From NCBI RefSeq assembly GCF_027307225.1, contig NZ_DAHUXJ010000077.1, positions 1 through 58,423 on the forward strand: a stretch of 58,423 bases of DNA. Direction: 5' to 3'. Below the pieces are notes generated by a model that was not told the DNA's origin, ran no database searches, and saw only the letters and a program-made list of their open reading frames with translations. This DNA is from Bradyrhizobium sp. (lineage in GTDB: Bacteria; Pseudomonadota; Alphaproteobacteria; Rhizobiales; Xanthobacteraceae). The first letter of the stretch is position 1. Each line of letters opens with the position of its first letter. This document shows positions 1 through 9,051 of the stretch, one piece after another. The translations under genes and the position numbers were made by a program.

Positions 1-1
1 C

Positions 2-463
2 GCATTGCAGGTCGCGATCGACAAGATCCAGGTCTGCAAGACTTGCGGCAATATCGACACCCAGAACCCCTGCACGGTGTGCACCGACCCGCGGCGCGAT
101 CACTCGATCATCGTGGTGGTGGCCGACGTCGCCGATCTCTGGGCGCTCGAGCGCGCCAACGCCACGAGCGGCCTCTATCACGTGCTCGGCGCGACGCTGT
201 CGCCGCTCGACGGCGTCGGTCCGCAAGACCTCACCATCGATGTGCTGATCAAGCGCGCCCATGATCCACAAGTCAGCGAGATCATCCTGGCGCTGAATGC
301 GACGGTCGACGGCCAGACCACCGCGCACTACATTACCGACCTCCTGCAGGAAGCCAATGTCAGGGTCACGCGGCTAGCCCACGGCGTGCCGGTTGGCGGC
401 GAGCTCGATTATCTCGATGAGGGCACGTTGTCCGCGGCGATGCGGCAGCGAACGCTGTTTTAG
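2..463 (+). CDS. recR: Recombination mediator RecR, C-terminal part (cut by window edge)
   Basis: RecR works with RecF and RecO to load RecA at gaps in single-stranded DNA. The frame is open to the left edge, so the N-terminal helix-hairpin-helix region is missing. What remains starts just before the zinc finger, with two CxxC pairs (VCKTCG and PCTVCTDP), followed by the Toprim domain ([15 protein letters not shown]). It ends with [18 protein letters not shown], the usual RecR tail. RecR is normally about 200 residues, so roughly a quarter is lost. The first in-frame TTG is not the true start. Confidence 0.95.
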   Translation, partial: ALQVAIDKIQVCKTCGNIDTQNPCTVCTDPRRDHSIIVVVADVADLWALERANATSGLYHVLGATLSPLDGVGPQDLTIDVLIKRAHDPQVSEIILALNATVDGQTTAHYITDLLQEANVRVTRLAHGVPVGGELDYLDEGTLSAAMRQRTLF

Positions 464-486
464 CCAGACACACGGGACACGATCGA

Positions 487-930
487 ATGACGAAACGAGG
501 ATTCGGCAAACAGCTGACTTTGGCCGTGATGATGATGGCAACATTGCCGATCCAGGCGGGGCAGGCTCAGCAGGATCAGCCCGCGGCCGAAAGTACCAAC
601 AAAGTTGGCACGCTCATCAAAGCCGGCGATATCCTGTCGGGTCAGCTGAACGCCCTGCGTGCGCATGGCGCCAAGAAGGGCAAGCGCACGGCGATCTATC
701 AGCTCACCAGCGAGCCTCACCGGCTGCCGCCGCCGAATGGACTTTGCAACCTCGAAACCGGACCCGAGACGTTCCAGATCGTTACCAGCAGCGACGCCGA
801 TGCCGCGAGGCTGAAAGCATTTGTCGGCAAGGAAATCTCGCTGAAGGTCGACGATGTCGTCTGCGCCCAGGATGCCGGCCAGATGAGCGAGGCAATTGTA
901 AGCAAGTGGAGCGTGGTGACGAAGCGGTAG
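487..930 (+). CDS. Small exported protein of unknown function
   Basis: A 147-residue protein starting 23 bases after recR, probably co-transcribed with it. The N-terminus has a basic start (MTKRGFGKQ), a hydrophobic stretch (LTLAVMMMATLPIQA) and a likely signal peptidase I site near AQA, so it should be periplasmic. The mature part has two cysteines (GLCNLE and VVCAQD), which may form a disulfide. I do not recognise the family. Codon use resembles the neighbours. Confidence 0.8.
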   Translation: MTKRGFGKQLTLAVMMMATLPIQAGQAQQDQPAAESTNKVGTLIKAGDILSGQLNALRAHGAKKGKRTAIYQLTSEPHRLPPPNGLCNLETGPETFQIVTSSDADAARLKAFVGKEISLKVDDVVCAQDAGQMSEAIVSKWSVVTKR

Positions 931-935
931 TTGGA

Positions 936-2294
936 CTAAACCTTGATCGGTCCGAGCGCCTTGAAATGCTCGCGCCGCTGCAGGTAAACCAGCAGGATCA
1001 GGCTCGGCAGCGCGACAAAAACACAAATCGCAAAAAACAGCGGCCATCCGGTCGCCTTCGCGATGTAGCCCGCGCTCGCGGAAAGATAGGTGCGGCCAAC
1101 CGCCGCGAGCGCGGTGAGCAGCGCATATTGGGTCGCGGTGTGCAGCGGATTGCGGCACAGCGCCGAGAGGTAGGCGACAAAGATCACGGTGCCGATCGCG
1201 CTGGTGAAATTCTCTGCGGTAATGGCCAGCACCAGCGCCCAGTGGTTGACGCCGACCAGCGCAAGCCAGGAGAAGGAGAGATTGGCGATCGCCTGGAGCA
1301 GGCCGCCAATCCACAGGCTCGCCGCCAACGAATAGCGCCGCGCCACGTAGCCGCCGGCAAAACCACCGATCAGCGTGGCGGCGAGCCCGACACCCTTGAC
1401 GATCGCGGCATAGTCGTTGCGGGAAAAGCCGAGGTCGATCACGAACGGCGCGGTCATGGAGCCGGAAAAGGCGTCGGTGAATTTGAACAGCACCACAAAC
1501 GCCAATGCGGCGAGCGCGTCCCTGCGCAGGATAAATTCGGAGAGCGCGCCTGAGGCGGCATGGACGACGCGTGCGAAGCCTGTCTCAGCGCTGGTCGCAG
1601 CTTCCGCGCGAACGGATGGCGCCGGTTCGGTGGCGGCAAGCGCAGTCACCGCGCCGATCAGCACCAGCGCCGCCATGGTCACATAGCCCCATGTCCAGGC
1701 CGATGAGCGAGCGATCCCACCGCCCTCATAGGCGCTGACGAGAAACAGTGCACCGGCAGTCGAGACCAGCATGCCGATCCGGTAGGCCGCGACATAGCCG
1801 GCCATGCCGGCGGCCTGTTCGCTTTCGGAGAGGCTTTCGACGCGAAAGGCGTCGACCACGATGTCCTGGGTCGAGGACATCGCCGCCACCAGCAGCGCCG
1901 CGAATGCGACAAAGGCGGGCGAGCGCGCGGGATCGGCGAGCGCCAGCAGCAGGATCGAAGCGATCAGAAGAAATTGCGAACACAGGAGCCAGCCGCGGCG
2001 TCGGCCGAACGCCCGCGTGAGAAACGGCAGATGCAGTGCATCGACCAGAGGCGCCCACAAGAACTTCAGCGTATAGGGTGTGCCGACCAGCGCAAACAGC
2101 CCGATGGTGCCGAGATCGACGCCGGCTTCGCGCATCCAGATCAAAAGCGTCGATCCCGACAGCGCCAGCGGCAGGCCAGACGAAAAGCCGAGCAGCATCA
2201 CGATCAGAACGCGAGGCTGCAGGTAGACGGCAAGGCCATCTCGCCAGGAGGGAGGTGCGGAGGATGATCTTGTTCCCGATACGTCTGAGGTCAT
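936..2294 (-). CDS. AmpG-like MFS permease
   Basis: A 452-residue inner-membrane transporter with about twelve hydrophobic segments. The N-terminal part (LLGFSSGLPLALSGSTLLIW, then the charged loop FGRRRGWLL) and the motif SSTQDIVVDAFRVE are typical of the AmpG group, which imports anhydromuropeptides for cell-wall recycling and, where present, for ampC induction. No peptidoglycan-recycling gene lies next to it, so the substrate is inferred from family likeness only. It converges on the small exported gene, with 5 bases between the stops. Confidence 0.85.
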   Translation of the reverse strand: MTSDVSGTRSSSAPPSWRDGLAVYLQPRVLIVMLLGFSSGLPLALSGSTLLIWMREAGVDLGTIGLFALVGTPYTLKFLWAPLVDALHLPFLTRAFGRRRGWLLCSQFLLIASILLLALADPARSPAFVAFAALLVAAMSSTQDIVVDAFRVESLSESEQAAGMAGYVAAYRIGMLVSTAGALFLVSAYEGGGIARSSAWTWGYVTMAALVLIGAVTALAATEPAPSVRAEAATSAETGFARVVHAASGALSEFILRRDALAALAFVVLFKFTDAFSGSMTAPFVIDLGFSRNDYAAIVKGVGLAATLIGGFAGGYVARRYSLAASLWIGGLLQAIANLSFSWLALVGVNHWALVLAITAENFTSAIGTVIFVAYLSALCRNPLHTATQYALLTALAAVGRTYLSASAGYIAKATGWPLFFAICVFVALPSLILLVYLQRREHFKALGPIKV

Positions 2295-2324
2295 TGGACC
2301 TTGCCAGCAGGTCGATGGAGGGCT

Positions 2325-2353
2325 GTCGTCGCCCGGTCAAGCCGGGCGATGAC
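2325..2353. repeat. Short palindromic repeat between the AmpG-like gene and rmuC
   Basis: A 12-bp stem (GTCGTCGCCCGG against CCGGGCGATGAC, one G-T pair) around a 5-base loop. It lies between two minus-strand genes, downstream of rmuC, with no U-tract on either side. The sequence resembles a palindrome common in Bradyrhizobium intergenic regions. It may protect the rmuC mRNA end or act as a weak terminator. Confidence 0.55.
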
Positions 2354-2378
2354 CGGGCCATTTGTGGAGAAGTAATAA

Positions 2379-3584
2379 CTACTCCCCGGCCTGAAGCTTG
2401 CGCGGAAGCGGGAACAGTTCTGGAGTGCCGGTTTTGACAAGGCGCGGCGGTTCGGCCGGCGCCTCCTTGCTGAAGTCGAGTTCCTCGATGCGGCCGGCGC
2501 GCTTTTCAATCTTGTCGGCGGAAATCAGGATCTGCCGGACGTCTTCGTTGACGTCGGTAAAGTGCTTTTGCAGCTTCAGCACGCGATCGCGCAGCCGGGT
2601 GAGATCGTCGCCAAGATTGAGCACCTCGGTGCGGATCTGGTCGGCGGCATCGCGCATCCGCGCGTCTTTGAGGATCTGCTGCATCACCTGGATCGCGAGC
2701 ATCAACAGCGACGGCGACACCAGCACGACGCGGGCGCGATAGGCTTTCTGGATCACATCGTCGAAGCGGTCATGGATTTCGGCATAGACCGATTCCGACG
2801 GCACGAACATCAGCGCCGTATCCTGGGTCTCGCCGGTGATCAGGTATTTTTCCGCGATGTCGCTGACATGCTTCATCACGTCATTGCGCAGGCGCTGGGT
2901 GGCAATCTTCTTTTCGTCGTCCGTGCGCGCGTCATGCAGCGCGGTGATCGCTTCCAGCGGGAATTTCGCGTCGATGCAAAGCGGCCGTTGGTCGGGTAAA
3001 AACACGACACAGTCCGGCCGCTTGCCGGTCGAAAGCGTGTGCTGGAATTCGTAGGCCCCCTTCGGCATGCCGTCCTGGACGATCGCTTCCATGCGCGCCT
3101 GTCCGAAGGCCCCGCGCGATTGCTTGTTGGCGAGCACGTCGCGCAGCGTCGTTACCTGCGACGTCAGGTCGGTGAGATTCTTGTGCGCGTTGTCGATGAT
3201 GCCAAGCCGTTCATGCAGCACGCGGAGCGAATCCATGGTGTTGCGCGTGGTCTGCTCCATGGATTGACCGACGCGATGCGTCACCGAATCGAGCCGCTCG
3301 GTGACAGCGCGGGCCATGTCGGCCTGCCGCCCCGCCAGGGCCTGCCCCATGGCGTCAACGCGGCCCGACGCCTCGCTCTGCGCGCGCAACATTTCGCCAA
3401 AGCGCTCTTCCAGTTCATCGGCGCGCTGGGCCTGGGCCTGTGCCAGTTCCAGCCCGCGCCGGCCGGATCGCGCGATCACGACGGCGATGGCGAGCAGCAT
3501 CAGGAGGGCAAGCGCGCCAAACCCGATCAGCGCCTCGCCGCTGTGGACCGGCACAGTGCCGATCATGAAAAGGATCTCGTTCAT
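2379..3584 (-). CDS. rmuC: DNA recombination protein RmuC
   Basis: A 401-residue protein. It opens with one membrane segment (about residues 14-37, GEALIGFGALALLMLLAIAV), continues with a long coiled coil rich in A, E, Q and R (about 40-150), and ends in the RmuC nuclease-like domain (GAFGQARMEAIVQDGMP, then DCVVFLPDQRPLCIDAKFP). RmuC is linked to limiting inverted-repeat rearrangements. The start chosen is MNEILFMIG; the frame runs 45 codons further up, but that stretch crosses the CtrA-like boxes and does not look coding. Confidence 0.93.
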   Translation of the reverse strand: MNEILFMIGTVPVHSGEALIGFGALALLMLLAIAVVIARSGRRGLELAQAQAQRADELEERFGEMLRAQSEASGRVDAMGQALAGRQADMARAVTERLDSVTHRVGQSMEQTTRNTMDSLRVLHERLGIIDNAHKNLTDLTSQVTTLRDVLANKQSRGAFGQARMEAIVQDGMPKGAYEFQHTLSTGKRPDCVVFLPDQRPLCIDAKFPLEAITALHDARTDDEKKIATQRLRNDVMKHVSDIAEKYLITGETQDTALMFVPSESVYAEIHDRFDDVIQKAYRARVVLVSPSLLMLAIQVMQQILKDARMRDAADQIRTEVLNLGDDLTRLRDRVLKLQKHFTDVNEDVRQILISADKIEKRAGRIEELDFSKEAPAEPPRLVKTGTPELFPLPRKLQAGE

Positions 3585-3635
3585 GCCGCTGTTGTAGCCG
3601 ATTCGGTCCTGAATTCGAACGAAGGGGGAACATTT

Positions 3636-3702
3636 ATGGTTAATCCCCGGTAAATTTTTATGGTTAATGCTTTCATAACAATCATGGTTAAGAGCGGGTA
3701 AA
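3636..3702. promoter_or_regulatory. Three CtrA-type boxes at exactly 24-bp spacing
   Basis: ATGGTTAA occurs at 3636, 3660 and 3684; its reverse complement TTAACCAT is the CtrA 8-base half-site. Each copy also forms a near full box on the plus strand: TTAA-N7-TAAA at 3640, TTAA-N7-ATAA at 3664 and TTAA-N7-TAAA at 3688. The known consensus is TTAA-N7-TTAA. They sit between rmuC and def, which diverge, so one or both could be under cell-cycle control. Binding is inferred. Confidence 0.6.
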
Positions 3703-3754
3703 CGCCGGCCTGCCCGCATTGACCCCCATAAATGAACCGCCTAAATCGCCCGCC

Positions 3755-4282
3755 ATGGCAATTCGAGAGATCATCATCCTTCCCGACAAGCAGCTGCGCC
3801 TGGTCTCGAAACCGATCGAGAAGGTCACGCCCGAGATCCGCAAACTGGCCGACGACATGTTCGAGACCATGTATGACGCGCCGGGCATCGGCTTGGCTGC
3901 GATCCAGGTCGCGCAGCCGCTGCGGCTGATCACGATGGATCTTGCGAAGAAAAACGATGAAGGCGAGGTCGACTCGAAGCCGCGCGTCTTCATCAATCCC
4001 GAGATCATTTCGTCCTCGGAAGAGACCTCGGTCTATGAAGAGGGATGCCTGTCGATCCCGGAATATTACGAGGAGGTCGAGCGCCCGGCGAAGGTACGTA
4101 TTCGCTTTATCGATCTCGACGGCAAGCTGCACGAAGAGAATGCCGAAGGAATTTACGCCACCTGCATCCAGCACGAGATCGACCATCTCAACGGAGTCCT
4201 GTTCGTGGATTATCTGTCGAAGCTCAAGCGCGACCGCGTGCTGAAGAAATTTACCAAGGCCGCCAAGCGCACCGAGGAGTAG
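3755..4282 (+). CDS. def: Peptide deformylase
   Basis: A 175-residue cytoplasmic metalloenzyme that removes the formyl group from the N-terminal methionine of new proteins. All three motifs are present: [16 protein letters not shown] with the metal-binding Cys, and QHEIDHLNG with the HExxH pair of histidines and catalytic Glu. The start MAIREI is chosen because family members begin there; a TTG 12 codons upstream is less likely. It is followed by fmt, which adds the formyl group to initiator tRNA, so the two opposing steps are neighbours. Confidence 0.96.
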   Translation: MAIREIIILPDKQLRLVSKPIEKVTPEIRKLADDMFETMYDAPGIGLAAIQVAQPLRLITMDLAKKNDEGEVDSKPRVFINPEIISSSEETSVYEEGCLSIPEYYEEVERPAKVRIRFIDLDGKLHEENAEGIYATCIQHEIDHLNGVLFVDYLSKLKRDRVLKKFTKAAKRTEE

Positions 4283-4319
4283 TGATCATGATCTGCACGT
4301 CTTGCTCGATCTGCTCTCT

Positions 4320-4410
4320 CCCCCCTTGTGGGGGAGAGGTGGAGAGGGGGGTACGGCGAGCACTGCGATCGGGTTTCACCCCCCTCCCTGGCCCTCCCCC
4401 ACAAGGGGGG
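4320..4410. repeat. Intergenic palindromic element between def and fmt
   Basis: Two arms of about 20 bases (left at 4320-4339, right at 4391-4410) are near-perfect inverted copies, and each arm is itself palindromic around TTGTGGGG or CCCCACAAG. The element fills most of the def-fmt gap. It resembles the CCCTCCCC-type palindromes scattered through Bradyrhizobium genomes. It could fold in the def-fmt mRNA. Confidence 0.7.
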
Positions 4411-4433
4411 AGGGAACGTGCCGAGCGTGTGTC

Positions 4434-5366
4434 ATGTCGCTTCGTTTAGTCTTCATGGGGACGCCGCAATTCGCGGTGCCGACGCTGCGCGTGCTTCATG
4501 ACGAGCACGAAATTGTGGCGATCTACACGCGCGCGCCGAAGCCAGGCGGCCGCCGTGGCTTGGAATTACAGCCTACGCATGTCGAGCTGGAAGCGCGTCA
4601 CTTTGGCATCCCGTTGAAGACCCCGAGCACCCTAAGGACGCCAGAGGCGCTCGATGAGTTTCGCGCATTTCATGCGGATGCGGCGGTTGTTGTTGCCTAT
4701 GGGATGATACTGCCGAAGCCCATTTTGGATGCTACTAAATTGGGATGCTTCAATCTTCACGCTTCATTATTGCCGCGTTGGCGTGGCGCTGCGCCGATTG
4801 AGCGTGCCATCATGTCGGGCGACGCCGAGACTGGCGTGACGGTGATGAAGATGAACGTTGGCCTCGACACTGGCGACATCGCTTCGGCTGAATCAGTCGA
4901 GATCACAGACGAAACGACTGAAGTAAGGCTGCGCAGCTATCTGGCGGGCGCCGGTGCAAGGCTCATGAGGGACGCGATGCGTGCCCTGGAACGCGGTACG
5001 CTGCAATTTACGCCGCAGCCAAGCGAAGGTGTCACCTACGCCGCCAAGATCAACAAGGCTGAGGCGCGCGTTGTCTGGAACAAGCCGGCCGGCGAAATCC
5101 TGCGCCAGATTCACGCGTTCTCGCCATTTCCCGGTGCATGGTGTGAGATGTCGCTCGATGGCTCAACCCAACGAGTCAAGATCTTGCTTTGCGAGATCGC
5201 CGAAGGCTCCGGCGCGCCGGGTGCCGTGCTCGATGACCGTCTGACAATCGCCTGCCAACAAGGTGCTATCCGTGTGCTCGAATTGCAGCGGGCCGGCAAG
5301 CAGCCGATGAAGGCGGAAGAATTCTTGCGCGGCACGCAGCTGAAGCTGCCAGTGCGGCTAAGCTGA
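4434..5366 (+). CDS. fmt: Methionyl-tRNA formyltransferase
   Basis: A 310-residue enzyme that formylates initiator Met-tRNA using 10-formyltetrahydrofolate. The N-terminus ([19 protein letters not shown]) and the loop [15 protein letters not shown], with catalytic Asn (FNLHAS), His and later Asp (GLDTGDI), match the family. The C-terminal tRNA-binding domain follows ([13 protein letters not shown]). The start MSLRLVF fits the family; the longer open frame upstream is only the palindromic element being read through. Its TGA overlaps the ATG of truA by one base. Confidence 0.96.
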   Translation: MSLRLVFMGTPQFAVPTLRVLHDEHEIVAIYTRAPKPGGRRGLELQPTHVELEARHFGIPLKTPSTLRTPEALDEFRAFHADAAVVVAYGMILPKPILDATKLGCFNLHASLLPRWRGAAPIERAIMSGDAETGVTVMKMNVGLDTGDIASAESVEITDETTEVRLRSYLAGAGARLMRDAMRALERGTLQFTPQPSEGVTYAAKINKAEARVVWNKPAGEILRQIHAFSPFPGAWCEMSLDGSTQRVKILLCEIAEGSGAPGAVLDDRLTIACQQGAIRVLELQRAGKQPMKAEEFLRGTQLKLPVRLS

Positions 5367-6103
5367 TGCCCCGCTACAAGCTGACAATCGAATATGACGG
5401 CGCGCCCTTTAGCGGCTGGCAGATTCAGGAGAATGGCCCGTCCGTGCAGGGTGCGCTTGAGGCCGCGGTCAAGGCGATTTGCGGTGAACAGGTGCGCGTG
5501 CACGGCGCCGGCCGCACCGATGCCGGCGTGCATGCTCTTGCTCAAGTGGCGCATTGCGACATCGCCAGGCATTTCGTGCCCGGTCGGTTTCGCGACGGGC
5601 TCAACGCGCACCTGAGACCCCATCCGATCGGCGTGCTGTCGGCGGACATCGTGCCTGACGATTTCGAGGCCAGATTTTCGGCGAAGAAGCGCCACTACCG
5701 TTACCGGATCAGGAATACCCGCGCCAATCTTGCGCTCGACATCGGCCGCGTCTGGCGCCTGCCGAGGCCGCTGGATGCCGACGCCATGCACGCGGCGGCG
5801 CAACGCCTGGTCGGCAAGCACGATTTCACGACCTTTCGCGATACCGAATGTCAGGCGAAGTCGCCGGTGCGAACGCTCGATCAGCTCGACGTCGTGAGGC
5901 GTGGCGATGAGGTCGACATCCTGACCTCGGCGCGCTCGTTCCTGCATAGCCAGGTGCGCTCGATGGTGGGTTCGCTGGTGTGGGTCGGCGAGGGGCGCTG
6001 GAGCGCCGATGACCTCGCCGCGGCGCTTGGTGCTTGCAACCGCACCGCGTGCGGGCCCGTTGCTCCGCCGGACGGGCTCTATCTGGTAAGGGTGGACTAC
6101 TGA
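5366..6103 (+). CDS. truA: tRNA pseudouridine(38-40) synthase
   Basis: A 245-residue enzyme that makes pseudouridine at positions 38-40 in the tRNA anticodon arm. The catalytic Asp is in [15 protein letters not shown]. Other family signs are [12 protein letters not shown] near the start, RHYRYRI-like ([11 protein letters not shown]) in the middle and [16 protein letters not shown] near the end. It is translationally coupled to fmt (TGATG) and converges on dapE; the dapE reading frame ends 7 bases inside truA. Confidence 0.96.
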   Translation: MPRYKLTIEYDGAPFSGWQIQENGPSVQGALEAAVKAICGEQVRVHGAGRTDAGVHALAQVAHCDIARHFVPGRFRDGLNAHLRPHPIGVLSADIVPDDFEARFSAKKRHYRYRIRNTRANLALDIGRVWRLPRPLDADAMHAAAQRLVGKHDFTTFRDTECQAKSPVRTLDQLDVVRRGDEVDILTSARSFLHSQVRSMVGSLVWVGEGRWSADDLAAALGACNRTACGPVAPPDGLYLVRVDY

Positions 6104-7317
6104 ACGTCGCCGCCACCTCGCCCCGCTTGCGGGGAGAGGGAGCAAAGAATCACTCCAAAATACCGATCCAGTATCCCGCGATAGATTTTGGTCAACTTCT
6201 CCAGATCGGTTACCGGCGTTCGCTCGTCGATCTGATGCATGGTCTGGCCGACGAGGCCGAACTCGATCACCGGGCAGTACTGCGAGATGAAGCGCGCGTC
6301 GGAGGTGCCGCCGCTCGTGCTCAATTCCGGTTTGCGGTCGGTGATTTCCTCGATCGCCGCCATGGCAAGGTCGGTGAACGCTCCGGGTTTGGTCACGAAC
6401 ACGTTCGAGTTCGACGGTTCCCAGACAATGCGCGCCTTGATGCGGTTGCCGTTTGCCTTCGCAAGCCGTGCCTCGACCAGTTCGCGCAAGCTTGCTTGTG
6501 TGTGCAGATCGTTGAAGCGGATATTGAACCTGGCTCGGGCCTGGCCGGGGATCACGTTGCTGGCGAGATTGCCGACATCGACCGAAGTGAATTCGAGATT
6601 CGAAGGCTGAAACTGGGCGCTGCCGTGGTCGAGCGGTTCGTCGCTCAACGCCACGATCAGGCGCGAAATATCCGGCACCGGGTTGGAGGCGCGGTGCGGA
6701 TAGGCGACGTGGCCCTGAATGCCTTCGACATGGAGCGTGCCCGACTGCGAGCCGCGGCGGCCGATCTTGATGCAATCGCCAAGCGTCTCGACATTCGAGG
6801 GCTCGCCGAGCACGCAATGATCGAATTTTTCGCCGCGCGCGGCGGCCCATTGCAACAGCTTGATCGTGCCATTGACGGCAACGTCTTCCTCGTCGCCGGT
6901 GATCAGAAACGAGATCGATCCTTTGCCGTCTTGTCGCGGCTTCCCGCCGTGGTCGGCGAGGTATTGCAGCGCCGCGGCGACGCTGCAGGCAATGCCGCCT
7001 TTCATGTCGACGGTGCCGCGGCCGTAGAGAAAGCCGTCTTTCACTTCGCCGGAAAAGGCGCCGACCGTCCAGGCCTTCTCATCGCCGGGCGGCACCACGT
7101 CGGTATGGCCGGCAAAGGCGATATGCGGCCCTTCGTGGCCGATGCGCGCATAAAGATTGTCGATATCGGCGGTGCCGGCTTCACCGAAGGTGATCCGGTG
7201 GGTTTCGAAACCGGCCGCTTTCAGCAGGTTCTCCAGCACGCCGAGCGCGCCGGCATCGGCTGGCGTGATCGAGGGGCAGCGGACGAGATCGCGGGCGATC
7301 GAGAGGGCGTCTGCCAC
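6097..7317 (-). CDS. dapE: Succinyl-diaminopimelate desuccinylase
   Basis: A 406-residue M20-family dinuclear zinc hydrolase of the lysine and diaminopimelate pathway. Metal ligands and catalytic residues are visible: [21 protein letters not shown] and [11 protein letters not shown]. The start is a GTG one base after the dapD stop, which fits [16 protein letters not shown]. The protein is longer than usual: after the normal end ([10 protein letters not shown]) there is a tail ending in [12 protein letters not shown], encoded by the palindrome at 6118-6139, and the frame runs 7 bases into truA. Confidence 0.94.
   Translation of the reverse strand: MADALSIARDLVRCPSITPADAGALGVLENLLKAAGFETHRITFGEAGTADIDNLYARIGHEGPHIAFAGHTDVVPPGDEKAWTVGAFSGEVKDGFLYGRGTVDMKGGIACSVAAALQYLADHGGKPRQDGKGSISFLITGDEEDVAVNGTIKLLQWAAARGEKFDHCVLGEPSNVETLGDCIKIGRRGSQSGTLHVEGIQGHVAYPHRASNPVPDISRLIVALSDEPLDHGSAQFQPSNLEFTSVDVGNLASNVIPGQARARFNIRFNDLHTQASLRELVEARLAKANGNRIKARIVWEPSNSNVFVTKPGAFTDLAMAAIEEITDRKPELSTSGGTSDARFISQYCPVIEFGLVGQTMHQIDERTPVTDLEKLTKIYRGILDRYFGVILCSLSPQAGRGGGDVQ
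6118..6139. repeat. Palindrome at the truA-dapE junction
   Basis: A 10-base stem (CTCGCCCCGC against GCGGGGAGAG, one mismatch) with a two-base loop, just past the truA stop. It lies inside the 3' end of the dapE frame and encodes part of its C-terminal tail. It may serve as a transcript end structure for both converging genes, though there is no U-tract. Confidence 0.55.
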
Positions 7318-7318
7318 G

Positions 7319-8164
7319 TCAATCCCGCAGCAATTCGTTGATGCTGGTCTTGGCGCGGGTGCGCTCGTCGACGCGCTTGACGATGACGGCACAGGCGGTC
7401 GCCGGGCCCGGCTGGCCGTTCCTGAGCGGTTTGGGCGGCAGGGTGCCGGGCACCACGACGGCATATTCCGGCACTTCACCGACAAACGTCTCGCCGGTTT
7501 CGCGGTCGACGATCTTGGTCGAGGCGCCGAGGAAGACACCCATCGCCAGCACCGCGCCTTTGCGCACGATCACGCCTTCAGCAACTTCCGAGCGCGCGCC
7601 GATGAAGCAATCGTCCTCGACAATCACGGGCTCCGCCTGCAACGGCTCCAGCACGCCGCCGATGCCGACGCCGCCGGAGATATGCACGCGCTTGCCGATC
7701 TGGGCGCAGGAGCCGACCGTCGACCAGGTGTCGATCATGGTCGCTTCATCGACATAGGCGCCGAGATTGACGAAGGACGGCATCAGAACCACGTTCTTCG
7801 CAATGAAGGCCGAACGGCGCACGATCGCGCCCGGCACGGCGCGGAAGCCGGCGTCGCGAAAACGGTTCTCGCCCCAGCCGTCGAATTTCGACGGCACCTT
7901 GTCCCACCAGGACGCCTTGCCGGGCCCACCGGCGATCGCGGCCATGTCGTTCAGGCGGAACGACAGCAGCACCGCCTTTTTCAGCCACTGATGCACTTTC
8001 CATTTGCCGTTTCCCTCGCGCTCGGCCACGCGCGCCTCGCCCTTGTCGAGCAATTCGAGCGCGTGATCGACGGCATCGCGGACCTCGCCTTTGGTCGCGC
8101 TGGAAATACCTTCGCGGGCATCGAACGCGGCGTTGATGGTGGTTTCAAGAGCGGCAGCGGACAT
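7319..8164 (-). CDS. dapD: Tetrahydrodipicolinate N-succinyltransferase
   Basis: A 281-residue enzyme that succinylates tetrahydrodipicolinate, two steps before DapE. The middle carries the left-handed beta-helix of hexapeptide repeats (for example [20 protein letters not shown] and [20 protein letters not shown]), and the N-terminus [18 protein letters not shown] matches the family. The gene stops one base before the dapE GTG, so the two are translationally linked. Confidence 0.96.
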   Translation of the reverse strand: MSAAALETTINAAFDAREGISSATKGEVRDAVDHALELLDKGEARVAEREGNGKWKVHQWLKKAVLLSFRLNDMAAIAGGPGKASWWDKVPSKFDGWGENRFRDAGFRAVPGAIVRRSAFIAKNVVLMPSFVNLGAYVDEATMIDTWSTVGSCAQIGKRVHISGGVGIGGVLEPLQAEPVIVEDDCFIGARSEVAEGVIVRKGAVLAMGVFLGASTKIVDRETGETFVGEVPEYAVVVPGTLPPKPLRNGQPGPATACAVIVKRVDERTRAKTSINELLRD

Positions 8165-8230
8165 CGTGTTTCCTTGGGAAAGGCGGTTGGAAGCGGCTTT
8201 TTCGGAATTTGGGGGATGAGAGTCAACCCT

Positions 8231-8350
8231 CGTCGTCCCTGCGAAAGCAGGAACCCCTACCGCGGAATCTCTCGATTCGCACGGACGGGCGGGGATACGT
8301 CTCACGACTCAGGTCGGTGTTTATGGGCCCCTGCTTTCGCAGGGGCGACG
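8231..8350. repeat. Long inverted-repeat element upstream of dapD
   Basis: 21-base arms at 8231-8251 and 8330-8350 pair with a single G-T exception around a 78-base spacer. The arms contain TGCGAAAGCAGG and CCTGCTTTCGCA. Read in frame it gives PAFAG or APAKAG peptides, typical of a repeat frequent in Bradyrhizobium. The right arm is part of the HAD phosphatase gene and encodes its last residues. Confidence 0.75.
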
Positions 8351-9051
8351 AGCAAATCTTTCGCCAACTGCTGCAAAAATCCCGTCAGATTGTCGGTGAC
8401 GTGATCGACATAGGGATCGTCGCGCCCTTCAAGCTCCCAGTCCTCGCGCACGACCTCTTTTGACCCATCGGGCACGACCAATATGGTGGTCATGCCGAGT
8501 TCGTGCGGGACGACGAGGTTGCGCGCCAGATCCTCGAACATCGCGGCTTTGGCCGGATCGACGTCGTGACGCGCAAGGAACTTGTCGTAGGTCTGCGGCG
8601 CTGGTTTCGGTTCGAGGTCGGCGGCGATGATATCGAACACCGCTTCGAAGTGTTCGCCAATGCCGAGCCGGTTCAGGACGGCCTCGGCATGGTCGGTCGA
8701 ACCGTTGGTGAGGATCAGCTTGCGGCCGGGCAGCCTGGCGATCGCGGCGCCCATCGCCGGGTTAGGCTCCAGCGGCGAGTGATCGATCTGATGTACATAG
8801 GCAAGATAGTCGTCGGCGTGCACGCCATGTTCGGTCATCATCCCGCGCATGCTGGTGCCGTAGCGGCGGTAATAGTCCTTCTGGATGACGCGCGCCTCTT
8901 CCGGCGAAACTTCTAGATAAGCGCCGATGAATTCGCCGATGCGCTGGTCCACCTGCTGCCACAGATTGACGTGGTGCGGGTAGAGCGTGTTGTCGAGATC
9001 GAAAACCCAGGTTTCGATATGGGTAAAGGCGCGCTTTGCGGTCATCGTCAT
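8302..9051 (-). CDS. HAD-family pyrimidine 5'-nucleotidase-like phosphatase
   Basis: A 249-residue haloacid dehalogenase-like hydrolase of subfamily IA. The nucleophile Asp motif is [10 protein letters not shown], motif II is [10 protein letters not shown], and a Lys-containing segment ([16 protein letters not shown]) and a late acidic motif (MFEDLARNL) follow. Close relatives are pyrimidine 5'-nucleotidases of the Sdt1 type. The start forms an ATGA overlap with the upstream DUF1036 gene. The last dozen residues ([17 protein letters not shown]) come from the palindromic repeat at 8231-8350 and are not part of the fold. Confidence 0.88.
   Translation of the reverse strand: MTMTAKRAFTHIETWVFDLDNTLYPHHVNLWQQVDQRIGEFIGAYLEVSPEEARVIQKDYYRRYGTSMRGMMTEHGVHADDYLAYVHQIDHSPLEPNPAMGAAIARLPGRKLILTNGSTDHAEAVLNRLGIGEHFEAVFDIIAADLEPKPAPQTYDKFLARHDVDPAKAAMFEDLARNLVVPHELGMTTILVVPDGSKEVVREDWELEGRDDPYVDHVTDNLTGFLQQLAKDLLVAPAKAGAHKHRPES

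Noticed and set aside
393..1553. A 386-codon plus-strand open frame
   Set aside because: It runs across the recR end, the small exported gene and the antisense of the AmpG-like gene; composition is that of a GC-rich shadow frame.
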